Of a stretch of 32,294 nucleotides of DNA, positions 1-6,438 are shown one piece after another (the stretch's first letter is position 1; every line of letters begins with the position of its first letter). The notes beneath the pieces were generated by a model. That model was not told where the DNA came from, made no database searches, and saw nothing but the letters and a program-made list of their open reading frames with translations. The position numbers and the translations under genes are program-made. Where the stretch lies: positions 1 through 32,294 of the forward strand of contig BNZC01000016.1 of assembly GCA_026000755.1 (NCBI GenBank), given 5' to 3'. Origin of the DNA: Clostridia bacterium. GTDB lineage: Bacteria; Bacillota; Clostridia; Lachnospirales; Lachnospiraceae.

Positions 1-78
1 CTGCGTTTTTCCTGTTTTTGTAGCCTAACCGAATCATTTCCCAGACTAAATTCAGCCTGTTATTTCACGGTTTTTCAG

Positions 79-114
79 AGTAAGTTCCACATCATAAAAC
101 TAGTAGAACTTACT
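79..114. repeat. 9-bp inverted repeat in left-edge gap
   Basis: Perfect inverted repeat AGTAAGTTC (79-87) / GAACTTACT (106-114) with an 18-nt loop, downstream of the hepT stop codon. It has no T-run on the minus strand, so it is a poor terminator, and it could be an operator or part of a decayed repeat. The rest of 1-210 shows no gene that I can support. A fragment AAAACGGCTGCC near 176-187 matches the repeat family seen at 15.7 and 26.6 kb. Confidence 0.4.
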
Positions 115-210
115 TTGGGAATTTACGAGTGAAAATGCCTGCTCGTTCTGCCGAAAAAAATCTTCTGTGTAAGGGAAAACGGCTGCCTGTCTTTTTTTGT
201 TACTCTTGTT

Positions 211-582
211 CTATACTGTTCCACCCTCTTGACTACGATATTTCCTTATTTCCTTTTCGCAAAAATCAAACAAAACAGGAATATTTTCCGTAGCCGTTTT
301 CCATATCTGATATTCATCCATATTCCCATAGCTATGAGCAAAAACATCTCTCATACCTATAATGTTTTTCCATGGAATCTCACCCTCTGTCTTTTTTCTA
401 TAATCACTTGAAAAACTTTTTGCCAGCTCACCTATTTCCTCGATCGACTTTGAAACAGATTTATAATAATCCCTATCCTCTAAAAAAACATCATATGAAT
501 TTCCAAACCTCCGAATAGAAGCCATTATTTCCTCACAATAAATATCTATTTGATGGATACACCAATAATCATGAGTATTCAT
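211..582 (-). CDS. hepT: HepT-like HEPN ribonuclease toxin (DUF86)
   Basis: 123-residue all-helical protein of the HEPN/DUF86 family, normal length for HepT. The family's R-x4-H-x-Y active-site motif is intact as RDVFAHSY at about residues 78-85, so an active RNase is expected. In characterised HepT/MntA pairs the toxin cleaves RNA or tRNA and is neutralised when MntA adds AMP to the tyrosine of this motif. The ATG at 582 has an AAGGAGAGG site about 10 nt upstream. It overlaps the end of mntA by 14 bp, so the two are translationally coupled with the antitoxin first. Family assignment is firm; the molecular target is not inferable. Confidence 0.85.
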   Translation of the reverse strand: MNTHDYWCIHQIDIYCEEIMASIRRFGNSYDVFLEDRDYYKSVSKSIEEIGELAKSFSSDYRKKTEGEIPWKNIIGMRDVFAHSYGNMDEYQIWKTATENIPVLFDFCEKEIRKYRSQEGGTV

Positions 583-892
583 ATATTTTTTTCCTCTCCT
601 TATTCACATTTTCTTTGAAAAACAAATTAAACTTCTGATTGTTTTCAGATTCCAATGCCCTCACCGTAACCAAGTCAACTTGTTTTTCTATCACTTCCTT
701 TAGACTTTCATAAAATCCACCTATTTTCCAACCATCTAAATCCGCACCCACAGTATCCACCAAAAAATCTACATCCGATTCATCTGTCGCTTCGCCCCTT
801 GCATAAGACCCAAACAAGTATATGGTTGGAATATTATATTTTTCCGCTACAGGTTTTATCCGCCTTTGTATCTCATCTATCGTATATACCAC
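569..892 (-). CDS. mntA: MntA-like minimal nucleotidyltransferase antitoxin
   Basis: Minimal nucleotidyltransferase of about 107 residues. The catalytic signature GSYARGEATDESDVDFLVD fits the MNT pattern GS-x10-D-x-D, so both metal-binding aspartates are present. The family AMPylates its HepT partner, which is encoded immediately downstream with a 14-bp overlap. Two GTG starts are possible, at 901 and 892. I prefer 892 because an AGAGGTG ribosome site sits 6 nt before it, whereas the 901 GTG lies inside that site. A consensus promoter lies at 976-1004. The pair is a common chromosomal accessory module. Confidence 0.85.
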   Translation of the reverse strand: MVYTIDEIQRRIKPVAEKYNIPTIYLFGSYARGEATDESDVDFLVDTVGADLDGWKIGGFYESLKEVIEKQVDLVTVRALESENNQKFNLFFKENVNKERKKIYEYS

Positions 893-975
893 GCAAATCA
901 CCTCTTTTCACATATCTGCTTCCTTATATACTACTGGAACAAAAACCGAATTTCTGCCGTTCTTGCCTTTCCTCT

Positions 976-1004
976 ATTATATCCTAAAACACCCGAAAAC
1001 TCAA
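976..1004 (-). promoter_or_regulatory. Sigma-A promoter of mntA-hepT
   Basis: Minus strand TTGAGT (999-1004), 17-bp spacer, TATAAT (976-981), about 80 bp upstream of the mntA start. It lies between mntA and the stop codon of the upstream minus-strand gene, so the toxin-antitoxin pair has its own transcription start. Confidence 0.7.
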
Positions 1005-1021
1005 TACAAAAACAAAAGTCT

Positions 1022-1645
1022 TCAAGATTTTGAAAGTTTCCCATCAAATACCAAAGCATAAATATTCCCAAGGAAATTTCGCCCGTAATGCGCCATTTCT
1101 TGTTCTAAGCGTTCTATCACACGCCATTTTCCAAGACTTTCTAAAGCCTGTGCCTCCTGCCGTATTCCCTCTAAGTAGGCATACAAAAATTCCACGCCGC
1201 TTCCCATAGGATAGCCCTCTGCCAGGGGGTAATCCAAATCAACACCATGTTCCTGTGGGCAGTAGACGGGGTCATAATTATAAAAGAATTTCGGTATTTC
1301 TTGTAAAATTGTATCTCGATAATTTTGTACGCCGTAATCTTCAAAATCCCTAATAAGTTCCTCGTAAACGGATTTTGCTGCAAGTGCCTTGCCAAAAATG
1401 ATGGTACTGCCTTTTTCATACAAGAGTTTTGCAGACGGACGAATTTGTGCTTTCAGTTGTCCATTTCCTTGATATGCAGCCCGCAAGCTGTATAAAACCG
1501 CAGTCATTAGCATATTTGCAGTTTCATAAGTAACAGAAGTGCTATCCTTAGAGGTATATTTTTCGGTCAACCGTTGCATAAGGGGCAGGATTTCTACAAG
1601 TTCATAGTCGTCGTAGATTACACTAAAATCATTGATTTCCATCAT
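1022..1645 (-). CDS. DUF6179-like protein of unknown function
   Basis: 207-residue protein, probably cytoplasmic and helical, with no signal peptide or membrane segment. The stretch KYTSKDSTSVTYETANMLM and the later YPMGSGVEFLYAYLEGI recall the uncharacterised DUF6179 family of Clostridia. That recall is tentative, and if right this copy is shorter than I remember full-length members being. The open frame runs upstream to 1756, but those extra codons come from a 21-bp tandem repeat and the edge of a transposable repeat. The real start is ATG 1645 (or the adjacent ATG 1642), preceded by AAGGAG. It is transcribed towards mntA-hepT. No function is proposed. Confidence 0.6.
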   Translation of the reverse strand: MMEINDFSVIYDDYELVEILPLMQRLTEKYTSKDSTSVTYETANMLMTAVLYSLRAAYQGNGQLKAQIRPSAKLLYEKGSTIIFGKALAAKSVYEELIRDFEDYGVQNYRDTILQEIPKFFYNYDPVYCPQEHGVDLDYPLAEGYPMGSGVEFLYAYLEGIRQEAQALESLGKWRVIERLEQEMAHYGRNFLGNIYALVFDGKLSKS

Positions 1646-1692
1646 TTTTCTCCTTGATTTTTTTGAAATTTTCTGATATACTGAACAAGTAA

Positions 1693-1734
1693 TAAAGCGT
1701 ATTGAGTAAATAGTAAAGCGTATTGAGTAAATAG
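1693..1734. repeat. 21-bp perfect tandem direct repeat (2 copies)
   Basis: TAAAGCGTATTGAGTAAATAG occurs at 1693-1713 and again, identically and without a gap, at 1714-1734. It lies between the DUF6179-like start and the transposable repeat at 1745. The only open frame crossing it reads a doubled IYSIRF and looks spurious. Confidence 0.9.
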
Positions 1735-1736
1735 CA

Positions 1737-1937
1737 ATTTCTTTGTTACTATTCACGGTTGAACCGTTCCGAGAGGTGTTTTTCGAAGAAAAACCCGATT
1801 AAGTCATGTGCCAAATCGCATTTTTTGCGATTAAGCCCCGTACTTTAGGGCGATACTTACCGAACGTTCTTTGTTCGGTAAGGTGTCCCGTGCATAATTG
1901 TTGCTTTCACAGGAACTGTGAATAGTAACATTTCTTT
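1737..1937. mobile_element. Small non-autonomous element (MITE-like) copy A with 8-bp target duplication
   Basis: A 185-bp element at 1745-1929 begins GTTACTATTCAC and ends GTGAATAGTAAC, a perfect 12-bp terminal inverted repeat. It is flanked on both sides by the 8-bp direct repeat ATTTCTTT (1737-1744 and 1930-1937), as expected from transposition. It has no coding capacity. Internal palindromes include TTTTTCGAAGAAAAA, AATCGCA/TGCGATT and a perfect 10-bp stem CTTACCGAAC/GTTCGGTAAG (1856-1882). A shorter sister copy lies at 11499-11631. The parent transposase is not in this window. Confidence 0.85.
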
Positions 1938-1950
1938 TGGAGGTACCAAT

Positions 1951-3126
1951 ATGTTTACACGCAAATTAGTTTCGCAACTGGTAGCAAGAATGACGGAACC
2001 ACGCAAATTTATCCAAATTGTTGTAGGACCCCGACAAACCGGAAAGACCACTGCTGTACTCCAAGCTTTGGAAAAACTGAATGTGCCACAGCTTTTTGTG
2101 ACAGCCGATGACCCAAACCTCGCATCTTCACTCTGGATTCGCAACGAATGGGAACAAGCACGCACATCTGCCAAATCGAGCGAGATGATACTCATCATTG
2201 ATGAAATTCAAAAAATAACCGGTTGGTCGTCTGTCGTTAAACTGCTTTGGGATGAAGACAGTAGACTGGGCATTCCACTCAAAGTGATTCTTACCGGTTC
2301 CTCCGCACTTCTGTTACAGAAAGGGCTTTCCGAATCTTTAATGGGGCGGTTTGAGATTTTGTATTCGCCTCATTGGAACTTCGCAGAGTGCCAAGAAGCC
2401 TTTGACTACAGTCTTGACGATTTCTTGTTTTTTGGCGGTTATCCGGGTGCTGCCACTCTCATCAAAGACGAAACCCGTTGGGCAAGGTATATTGGCAGTT
2501 CTATTGTAGAACCTACCATTTCACAAGATATTTTGATGATGGAGGAAGTAAGGAAACCTGCCCTTTTGCGTTCATTATTTATGCTTGGTTCCGGCTTTAG
2601 CGCACAAGAATTGTCTTTCACAAAGATGTTAGGACAGCTTCAAGATGCCGGGAACACCGTAACTTTAGCACACTATCTTGACCTGCTCAGTAAAGCAAGT
2701 GTGCTAACGGGACTGCAAAATTACTCCGGAAGCAAAATTCGTACACGAAAAAGTTCACCTCGGCTTATGGTCTATGATACTTCCTTGCTGACCTATGCCC
2801 ATGGCACGGGCAGAAACCGACTGCTTGAGGTTCCCACCGACAAAGGTCGATTGGTAGAAAGTGCCGTGGGCGCCTATCTTCTCGCTCGCAGCAAAGAAGA
2901 TGGTTTCGAGATTTATTGGTGGCGTGAACACAGCAACGAGGTTGATTTCGTTATAAAAAAAGGAGAGAAACTGACCGCTATTGAAGTGAAAAGCGGACAA
3001 GTAAAGCATATTGGTGGTAGCCTTACATTCAAAAAAATGTACCCGAATGCCTTATCTCTTATTGTAGGAAGTTCAAATCTTAGCCTTTCCGATTTCCTGC
3101 TTGGAAAAAAGAACTTATTTCTATGA
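1951..3126 (+). CDS. AAA_14/DUF4143 family ATPase
   Basis: 391-residue ATPase of the common AAA_14 plus DUF4143 architecture. Visible are Walker A GPRQTGKTT (about residues 25-33), Walker B ILIIDEIQ (about 80-87), the sensor-like LTGSSALLL (about 114) and a C-terminal DUF4143 region. The C-terminus contains EVDFVIKKG followed by AIEVKSG, a D...E-x-K pattern like PD-(D/E)xK nucleases. The frame stays open back to a GTG at 1918 inside transposable repeat A. The ATG at 1951 is preferred because GGAGGT lies 6 nt before it. The cellular role of the family is poorly defined. It is the first of two plus-strand genes here. Confidence 0.85.
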   Translation: MFTRKLVSQLVARMTEPRKFIQIVVGPRQTGKTTAVLQALEKLNVPQLFVTADDPNLASSLWIRNEWEQARTSAKSSEMILIIDEIQKITGWSSVVKLLWDEDSRLGIPLKVILTGSSALLLQKGLSESLMGRFEILYSPHWNFAECQEAFDYSLDDFLFFGGYPGAATLIKDETRWARYIGSSIVEPTISQDILMMEEVRKPALLRSLFMLGSGFSAQELSFTKMLGQLQDAGNTVTLAHYLDLLSKASVLTGLQNYSGSKIRTRKSSPRLMVYDTSLLTYAHGTGRNRLLEVPTDKGRLVESAVGAYLLARSKEDGFEIYWWREHSNEVDFVIKKGEKLTAIEVKSGQVKHIGGSLTFKKMYPNALSLIVGSSNLSLSDFLLGKKNLFL

Positions 3127-3144
3127 GAATTTGTGTACCGTACG

Positions 3145-3258
3145 CAATATATGCACAAAGGGAGAAGCTATGACTGTCACCATTTGCTATACTTAGTATA
3201 TCAAATACGCAACACATTCTACAATACCCACAAAAGGAGAAGCCATGACTGTCACTAT
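3145..3258 (+). repeat. Duplicated ribosome site and start of the GNAT gene, 75-bp period
   Basis: The segment from CAATA through GGAGAAGC, ATG and ACTGTCAC occurs at 3145-3183 and again at 3222-3258. The two ATG codons are 75 bp apart (3170 and 3245). The upstream copy forms a complete mini-ORF, MTVTICYT then stop, with its own GGAGAAG site. The downstream copy starts the real acetyltransferase. It could act as a leader peptide, or may simply be a duplication scar. Confidence 0.75.
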
Positions 3259-3724
3259 CACACCAACCATACCGGCAGATTTTTCTGCACTTGAACCGAT
3301 TCGTTTACAGATGTCCGAATATTTTGCCAAACTCTCCGGTGAAGCGATCCAATATCCAAAACCAATCGAAAGCGTACTGTCAGGCAGTTCTTTGCCCCCT
3401 AACGGCAAACTCGAAAACTTTGAACTACTCACCATTTACGCAAATGACAGCATTGTTGGTTTTGCAGAAACATATTACGGTTACCCAAATGAGCAAACCG
3501 CTTACATTGGACTGTTGTATCTTGCAAAACGAGGCAAAGGTTATGGCACGGAAGCAGTAGGTCAACTTCTGAATCGTTTCCGTTTGGCAGGTTATTCACG
3601 TGTAGGGCTTGGTGTGTTGTTATGCAATGCGTGTGGTTTACGTTTCTGGCATAAACAGGGCTTTGATCGGATTACCGGTGTGAATGCTGAAACGAAAACG
3701 GTGGGACTGGTGAAAAAGATTTGA
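3245..3724 (+). CDS. GNAT family N-acetyltransferase
   Basis: 159 residues, usual length for a single GNAT domain. The acetyl-CoA motif A is seen as LAKRGKGYGTEAV (about residues 92-104), matching (R/Q)-x-x-G-x-G/A, followed by the amphipathic helix VGQLLNRFRLAGY and a motif B-like LRFWHKQGFDRI. The family transfers acetyl from acetyl-CoA to an amine; the acceptor cannot be told. The start ATG 3245 has AGGAGAAGCC just upstream. It probably follows the AAA ATPase in the same transcript (118-bp gap) and ends at a strong terminator facing rng. Confidence 0.85.
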   Translation: MTVTITPTIPADFSALEPIRLQMSEYFAKLSGEAIQYPKPIESVLSGSSLPPNGKLENFELLTIYANDSIVGFAETYYGYPNEQTAYIGLLYLAKRGKGYGTEAVGQLLNRFRLAGYSRVGLGVLLCNACGLRFWHKQGFDRITGVNAETKTVGLVKKI

Positions 3725-3766
3725 TAATAACTGCAATATTTAGGCAAAGCCCTTGGAATCCGTTCT

Positions 3767-3799
3767 GTGAAGCATAGAAACATTTTTTCTATGCTTCAC
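3767..3799. terminator. Bidirectional intrinsic terminator
   Basis: 14-bp perfect stem GTGAAGCATAGAAA (3767-3780) / TTTCTATGCTTCAC (3786-3799) with a 5-nt loop, followed by TTTTCTC. It sits between the convergent ends of the GNAT gene (3724) and rng (3805) and can serve both. Confidence 0.85.
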
Positions 3800-3804
3800 T
3801 TTTC

Positions 3805-5238
3805 TCAAAGTGATTCCTTTAAGCTTTTTTTCATCTTCTTTCTGGTAATTTCCACCAGGTTTAATTTCGTCATATCCACCACCTGAACCGGAACCGGATC
3901 TTTTGAGGTAAATCGCCTTAAGGCTCTTAACAACGTCTCCTGATCCGCCTTTTCCGTCATGCTGATAAAGTCAATGAGGATAATGCCGGAAAGATTCCGA
4001 AGTCGCAGCTGTCTTGCCACTTCTTTTGCCGCTTCCAGATTTACTTTACGGTAATGTTCCTTCGATTGCCCTTTTGCCATGCTCTTTCCTGTATTTACAT
4101 CAATGACGGTTAAGGCTTCTGTGGGTTCAATCACAAGGTATGCACCTGACTTTAACCAGACTTTTTCTTTTAAGGCATCTTCCAACTCCTGTTCCAGGCG
4201 ATATAGCTTTACTAATGGATAATTGCTATCCTCATAGAAGCGAAGCGGTATTTCCGGCTGTGAATCATTTTCTGGAAAATATTCTCTGATTTGTTCCATA
4301 TGATGATTATCCGAACTATATTTCTGCTGTGAATCATTTTCTGAAAAATATTCTCTGATTTGTTCCGCAACATCTTGACGATCTGTTATAACTTCCTTTA
4401 AGCCTTGCAGTTTTAGACGTTTTAATTGGCTGATGTAGGTGGGCGGTGCTTCCATGAGGCAGGAGTAAACACTCCGGTAGAGTGCTTTGTGAAGTAGAGC
4501 CTTTGCCCTCTCTTGTAAATGAGATACCTCTTCTAAGATTTCCGGGTCCGCAGCCTGTTCACAACTTGTCCTTAAAATAAGACCAAATTCCGCTTTCTTT
4601 AAGGGTGCAATCAGAGATTTCAGATGTGTCTTTCTCCCTTGGCTTAGTTTCTTCGACGTACCAAGGAGGGTGTTTCCCGTGGTTAGCAGCAGATGATTGC
4701 CATGAAAATTTAAGTTAGAGGACAGTTCTGGTGGCTTTGTTTTCATGGCTTCTTTCGCAACTTGAACCAGAAGCTCATCGCCCTGTCTAAGAGTATAGGG
4801 GGGCGGTAAAGTTTTGGATGCAGAAACCGCGTTTTGCTCCTGTTCATCTCCCTGCCGAAAGGTATAGGGGGGGGGTGAAATTTTGGGTGTAGAAACCGCA
4901 TTTTGCCCTTGTTTTTTGATGAAAATCGGGTTGGGATTGTCTTTTATGGAATAGTAAGCGATTACTCCGGGTGTAATTTCAATAAAAGCGGCGTTTAAGT
5001 TCTTCACAATGTCCCGTACTCGCCCCACGTAAATATTGCCCAAAAGACTCTCTGTTCCTACTTCCTCACAAGAGAGTTCAACTAGTATTGGTTTATGGGC
5101 AACAGGAGTTGCTTTATCAGCAGAAGATACCGTTTCTTCATAGAGTGCCGTAGTCGTATAGGATTTTCCATTCCTGTCTAAGGTGGTGATAAGTAGGGAA
5201 TTGGTGATTTTGTTTGCCAAAATTGGTTCCTGTTCCAT
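3805..5238 (-). CDS. rng: Ribonuclease E/G family endoribonuclease
   Basis: 477-residue RNase E/G catalytic core. The S1 RNA-binding domain begins about residue 64 (SLLGNIYVGRVRDI...AAFIEI). The metal-binding aspartates lie in TVIDVNTGKS and GIILIDFISM. It ends at KLNLVEITRKKMKKSLKESL and has no C-terminal zinc-link CxxC region or scaffold tail, like short Gram-positive forms. The family cuts single-stranded AU-rich RNA in rRNA maturation and mRNA decay. Two in-frame 69-bp-period duplications are odd: one in the S1 domain (4776-4913) and one mid-protein (4257-4366). The start ATG 5238 has only a weak TAGGGT site. It lies 68 bp downstream of the DUF2344 gene, a common pairing. Confidence 0.9.
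   Translation of the reverse strand: MEQEPILANKITNSLLITTLDRNGKSYTTTALYEETVSSADKATPVAHKPILVELSCEEVGTESLLGNIYVGRVRDIVKNLNAAFIEITPGVIAYYSIKDNPNPIFIKKQGQNAVSTPKISPPPYTFRQGDEQEQNAVSASKTLPPPYTLRQGDELLVQVAKEAMKTKPPELSSNLNFHGNHLLLTTGNTLLGTSKKLSQGRKTHLKSLIAPLKKAEFGLILRTSCEQAADPEILEEVSHLQERAKALLHKALYRSVYSCLMEAPPTYISQLKRLKLQGLKEVITDRQDVAEQIREYFSENDSQQKYSSDNHHMEQIREYFPENDSQPEIPLRFYEDSNYPLVKLYRLEQELEDALKEKVWLKSGAYLVIEPTEALTVIDVNTGKSMAKGQSKEHYRKVNLEAAKEVARQLRLRNLSGIILIDFISMTEKADQETLLRALRRFTSKDPVPVQVVDMTKLNLVEITRKKMKKSLKESL
4257..4366. repeat. In-frame partial duplication in rng (EQIREYF.ENDSQ)
   Basis: A 41-bp block (GCTGTGAATCATTTT...TTGTTCC) occurs at 4257-4297 and 4326-4366, period 69 bp (23 codons), and duplicates EQIREYF-S/P-ENDSQ. 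The copies are almost identical, so the event looks recent. Confidence 0.85.
4776..4913. repeat. 69-bp in-frame tandem duplication inside the rng S1 domain
   Basis: Two adjacent 69-bp units, 4776-4844 and 4845-4913, encode QNAV-S-x-x-K-x-x-PPPYT-x-RQGDE twice, at about residues 112-155. The units have diverged. One carries a run of nine G (4867-4875) where the other has six. The insertion falls in the S1 beta-barrel loop region. Confidence 0.9.
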
Positions 5239-5306
5239 TTTATACCCTATGTCTTTCGCATTGATTGTTAATTGGATTTATTATCTTGAAAATGTCATGG
5301 ATGGTT

Positions 5307-6089
5307 CTACTTCCCCGCTTCCGAGAGCGGAATAAACGCATCCTCGTTCTTTGCATATACTTCCAGACGATGAATCCGAAAGTCCTCGGTTCTGCACGTC
5401 CCATTTTGAAACAAAGAGTCTAATACCAACTCCGGTTTCACATTATCCGTACTGCCTGTAGACAATTTCATGAACAAGGCGGGGAGCTCATCTTTTGTCT
5501 TTGTTGCTTTCAGCTCATAGATTAAGGGTTTTAAGTCCATGATGCGTTCCCCTTTTTTTGTCTTTTTGGTCACTAGAATTTCTTCACTATCTTCCCAATA
5601 AACAGTTAAGGCTTTTTCGAGGTCTGCAAAGGCATAGGGAAATACCTCTTCCCGGTTCCAAATGACTTGATAATCCGCCGCTACTACTTGGGACATGGCA
5701 TGTGCAGAAGAATCGGGCAAAGGTGTAAGAGAAAGCACTTCTATACCATTTGCCATGACGGCGTTTAAGGCACAAAGTGCATGAAGCACTTCACGTGAGG
5801 GGGGTAAGAGCTTTAACGTAAGGTCATTCGAGGACTCTGCTTCATTTGAAAGTTCTGCTTCACTTGAAAGGCTTAAGCTATTCACCTCAATATCCAGATA
5901 TTCCCCGTCACTTGTAACTCCCACACCGAGTGGTGCGGCAAAAGACATCACTTGATGAGGGCTATAGCCTTTCGTATAGCTAATGTCAATGTCTGCACGG
6001 CGCATGGCTTTTTGGAAATAGCGCATCATATCCAAATGCCCGATAAACTTCATAGAACCATATTTTCGAAACTTAATCCTTACCTTCAA
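5307..6089 (-). CDS. DUF2344 (TIGR03936) radical-SAM-linked protein
   Basis: About 260 residues. The N-terminus VRIKFRKYGSMKFIGHLDMMRYFQ and the following RRADIDISYTKGYSPHQVMSF match the DUF2344 family, which is usually encoded beside or fused to a B12-binding radical-SAM protein and followed by rng. Here rng follows, but no radical-SAM gene lies upstream, where a tRNA on the other strand intervenes. The start is set by the ribosome site: GGAGGA lies 7 nt before a TTG at 6089, giving MKVRIKFRKYG. The ATG at 6104 is itself part of that site. Residues near SSEAELSNEAESSND contain an 18-bp tandem duplication (5836-5870). Biochemical function is unknown. Confidence 0.8.
   Translation of the reverse strand: MKVRIKFRKYGSMKFIGHLDMMRYFQKAMRRADIDISYTKGYSPHQVMSFAAPLGVGVTSDGEYLDIEVNSLSLSSEAELSNEAESSNDLTLKLLPPSREVLHALCALNAVMANGIEVLSLTPLPDSSAHAMSQVVAADYQVIWNREEVFPYAFADLEKALTVYWEDSEEILVTKKTKKGERIMDLKPLIYELKATKTKDELPALFMKLSTGSTDNVKPELVLDSLFQNGTCRTEDFRIHRLEVYAKNEDAFIPLSEAGK
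5836..5870. repeat. 18-bp in-frame tandem duplication in the DUF2344 gene
   Basis: TCTGCTTCATTTGAAAG at 5836-5852 recurs with one change at 5854-5870 (period 18). It encodes an acidic SSEAEL/SNEAES stretch that looks like a surface-loop expansion. Confidence 0.8.
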
Positions 6090-6120
6090 GGTGAATTCCT
6101 CCATTAATAGTTGGTCACTT

Positions 6121-6185
6121 TTATGACAACGCTACACAGAACCGTCATAATCGTTACTGTTTGGCTGCTTCCCGCAAACAGTAGC
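6121..6185. repeat. Two small hairpins upstream of DUF2344 and the tRNA
   Basis: TTATGAC (6121-6127) pairs with GTCATAA (6144-6150). Next to it an 11-bp stem GTTACTGTTTG (6153-6163) pairs with CAAACAGTAGC (6175-6185) with one G-T pair. The GTTACTGTT edge resembles the ends of the transposable repeat family elsewhere in the window, so this may be a decayed copy. The 6090-6438 gap otherwise holds the tRNA, its promoter and a terminator. Confidence 0.55.
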
Positions 6186-6224
6186 GGACAGTAATAATTT
6201 TTTCAATAAAATCCAAAAAAGGGC

Positions 6225-6253
6225 TTGCCAAAACAGGAAAAAGCCTGTATAAT
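6225..6253 (+). promoter_or_regulatory. Promoter of tRNA-Thr
   Basis: TTGCCA (6225-6230), 17-bp spacer, TATAAT (6248-6253), about 27 bp before the tRNA 5' end. It is close to the sigma-A consensus, as expected for a stable RNA gene transcribed against the surrounding minus-strand genes. Confidence 0.85.
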
Positions 6254-6280
6254 AAATAAGTCTTATACATCTTAAGGCAA

Positions 6281-6353
6281 GCCGAAGTAGCGCAGTTGGT
6301 AGCGCGTCGCATTCGTAATGCGTAGGTCGAGGGTTCGAGTCCCTTCTTCGGCT
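6281..6353 (+). tRNA. tRNA-Thr (anticodon CGU)
   Basis: Full cloverleaf: acceptor GCCGAAG/CTTCGGC, D-stem GCGC/GCGC, anticodon loop TTCGTAA with anticodon CGT (reads ACG), T-stem GAGGG/CCCTT and T-loop TTCGAGT. The discriminator is T and no CCA is encoded. The top pair of the anticodon stem (27-43) is T-T, leaving four good pairs. A T-run follows directly, so termination is probably immediate. Confidence 0.93.
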
Positions 6354-6378
6354 TTTTTTGTTGTCTTTCTATAACAAA

Positions 6379-6413
6379 GGGCTTGCCACGGAAGAATACC
6401 GCAGCAAGCTCTT
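6379..6413. terminator. Probable terminator hairpin after the GGGtGRT gene
   Basis: GGCTTGCCACGG pairs imperfectly with CCGCAGCAAGCTC across a 7-nt loop (about 6380-6411), 25 bp past the stop codon of the minus-strand GGGtGRT gene. The T-run on that strand is weak (CCCTTTGTT). It may also catch readthrough from the tRNA. Confidence 0.5.
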
Positions 6414-6438
6414 AAAATATGTGTGCTATTTACTGATT

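Noticed and set aside
1646..1756. N-terminal extension of the DUF6179-like ORF to 1756
   Set aside because: The added codons come from a 21-bp tandem repeat and the edge of element A, and AAGGAG sits right before ATG 1645.
1918..1950. GTG start at 1918 for the AAA ATPase
   Set aside because: It lies in the terminal inverted repeat of element A. GGAGGT directly precedes ATG 1951.
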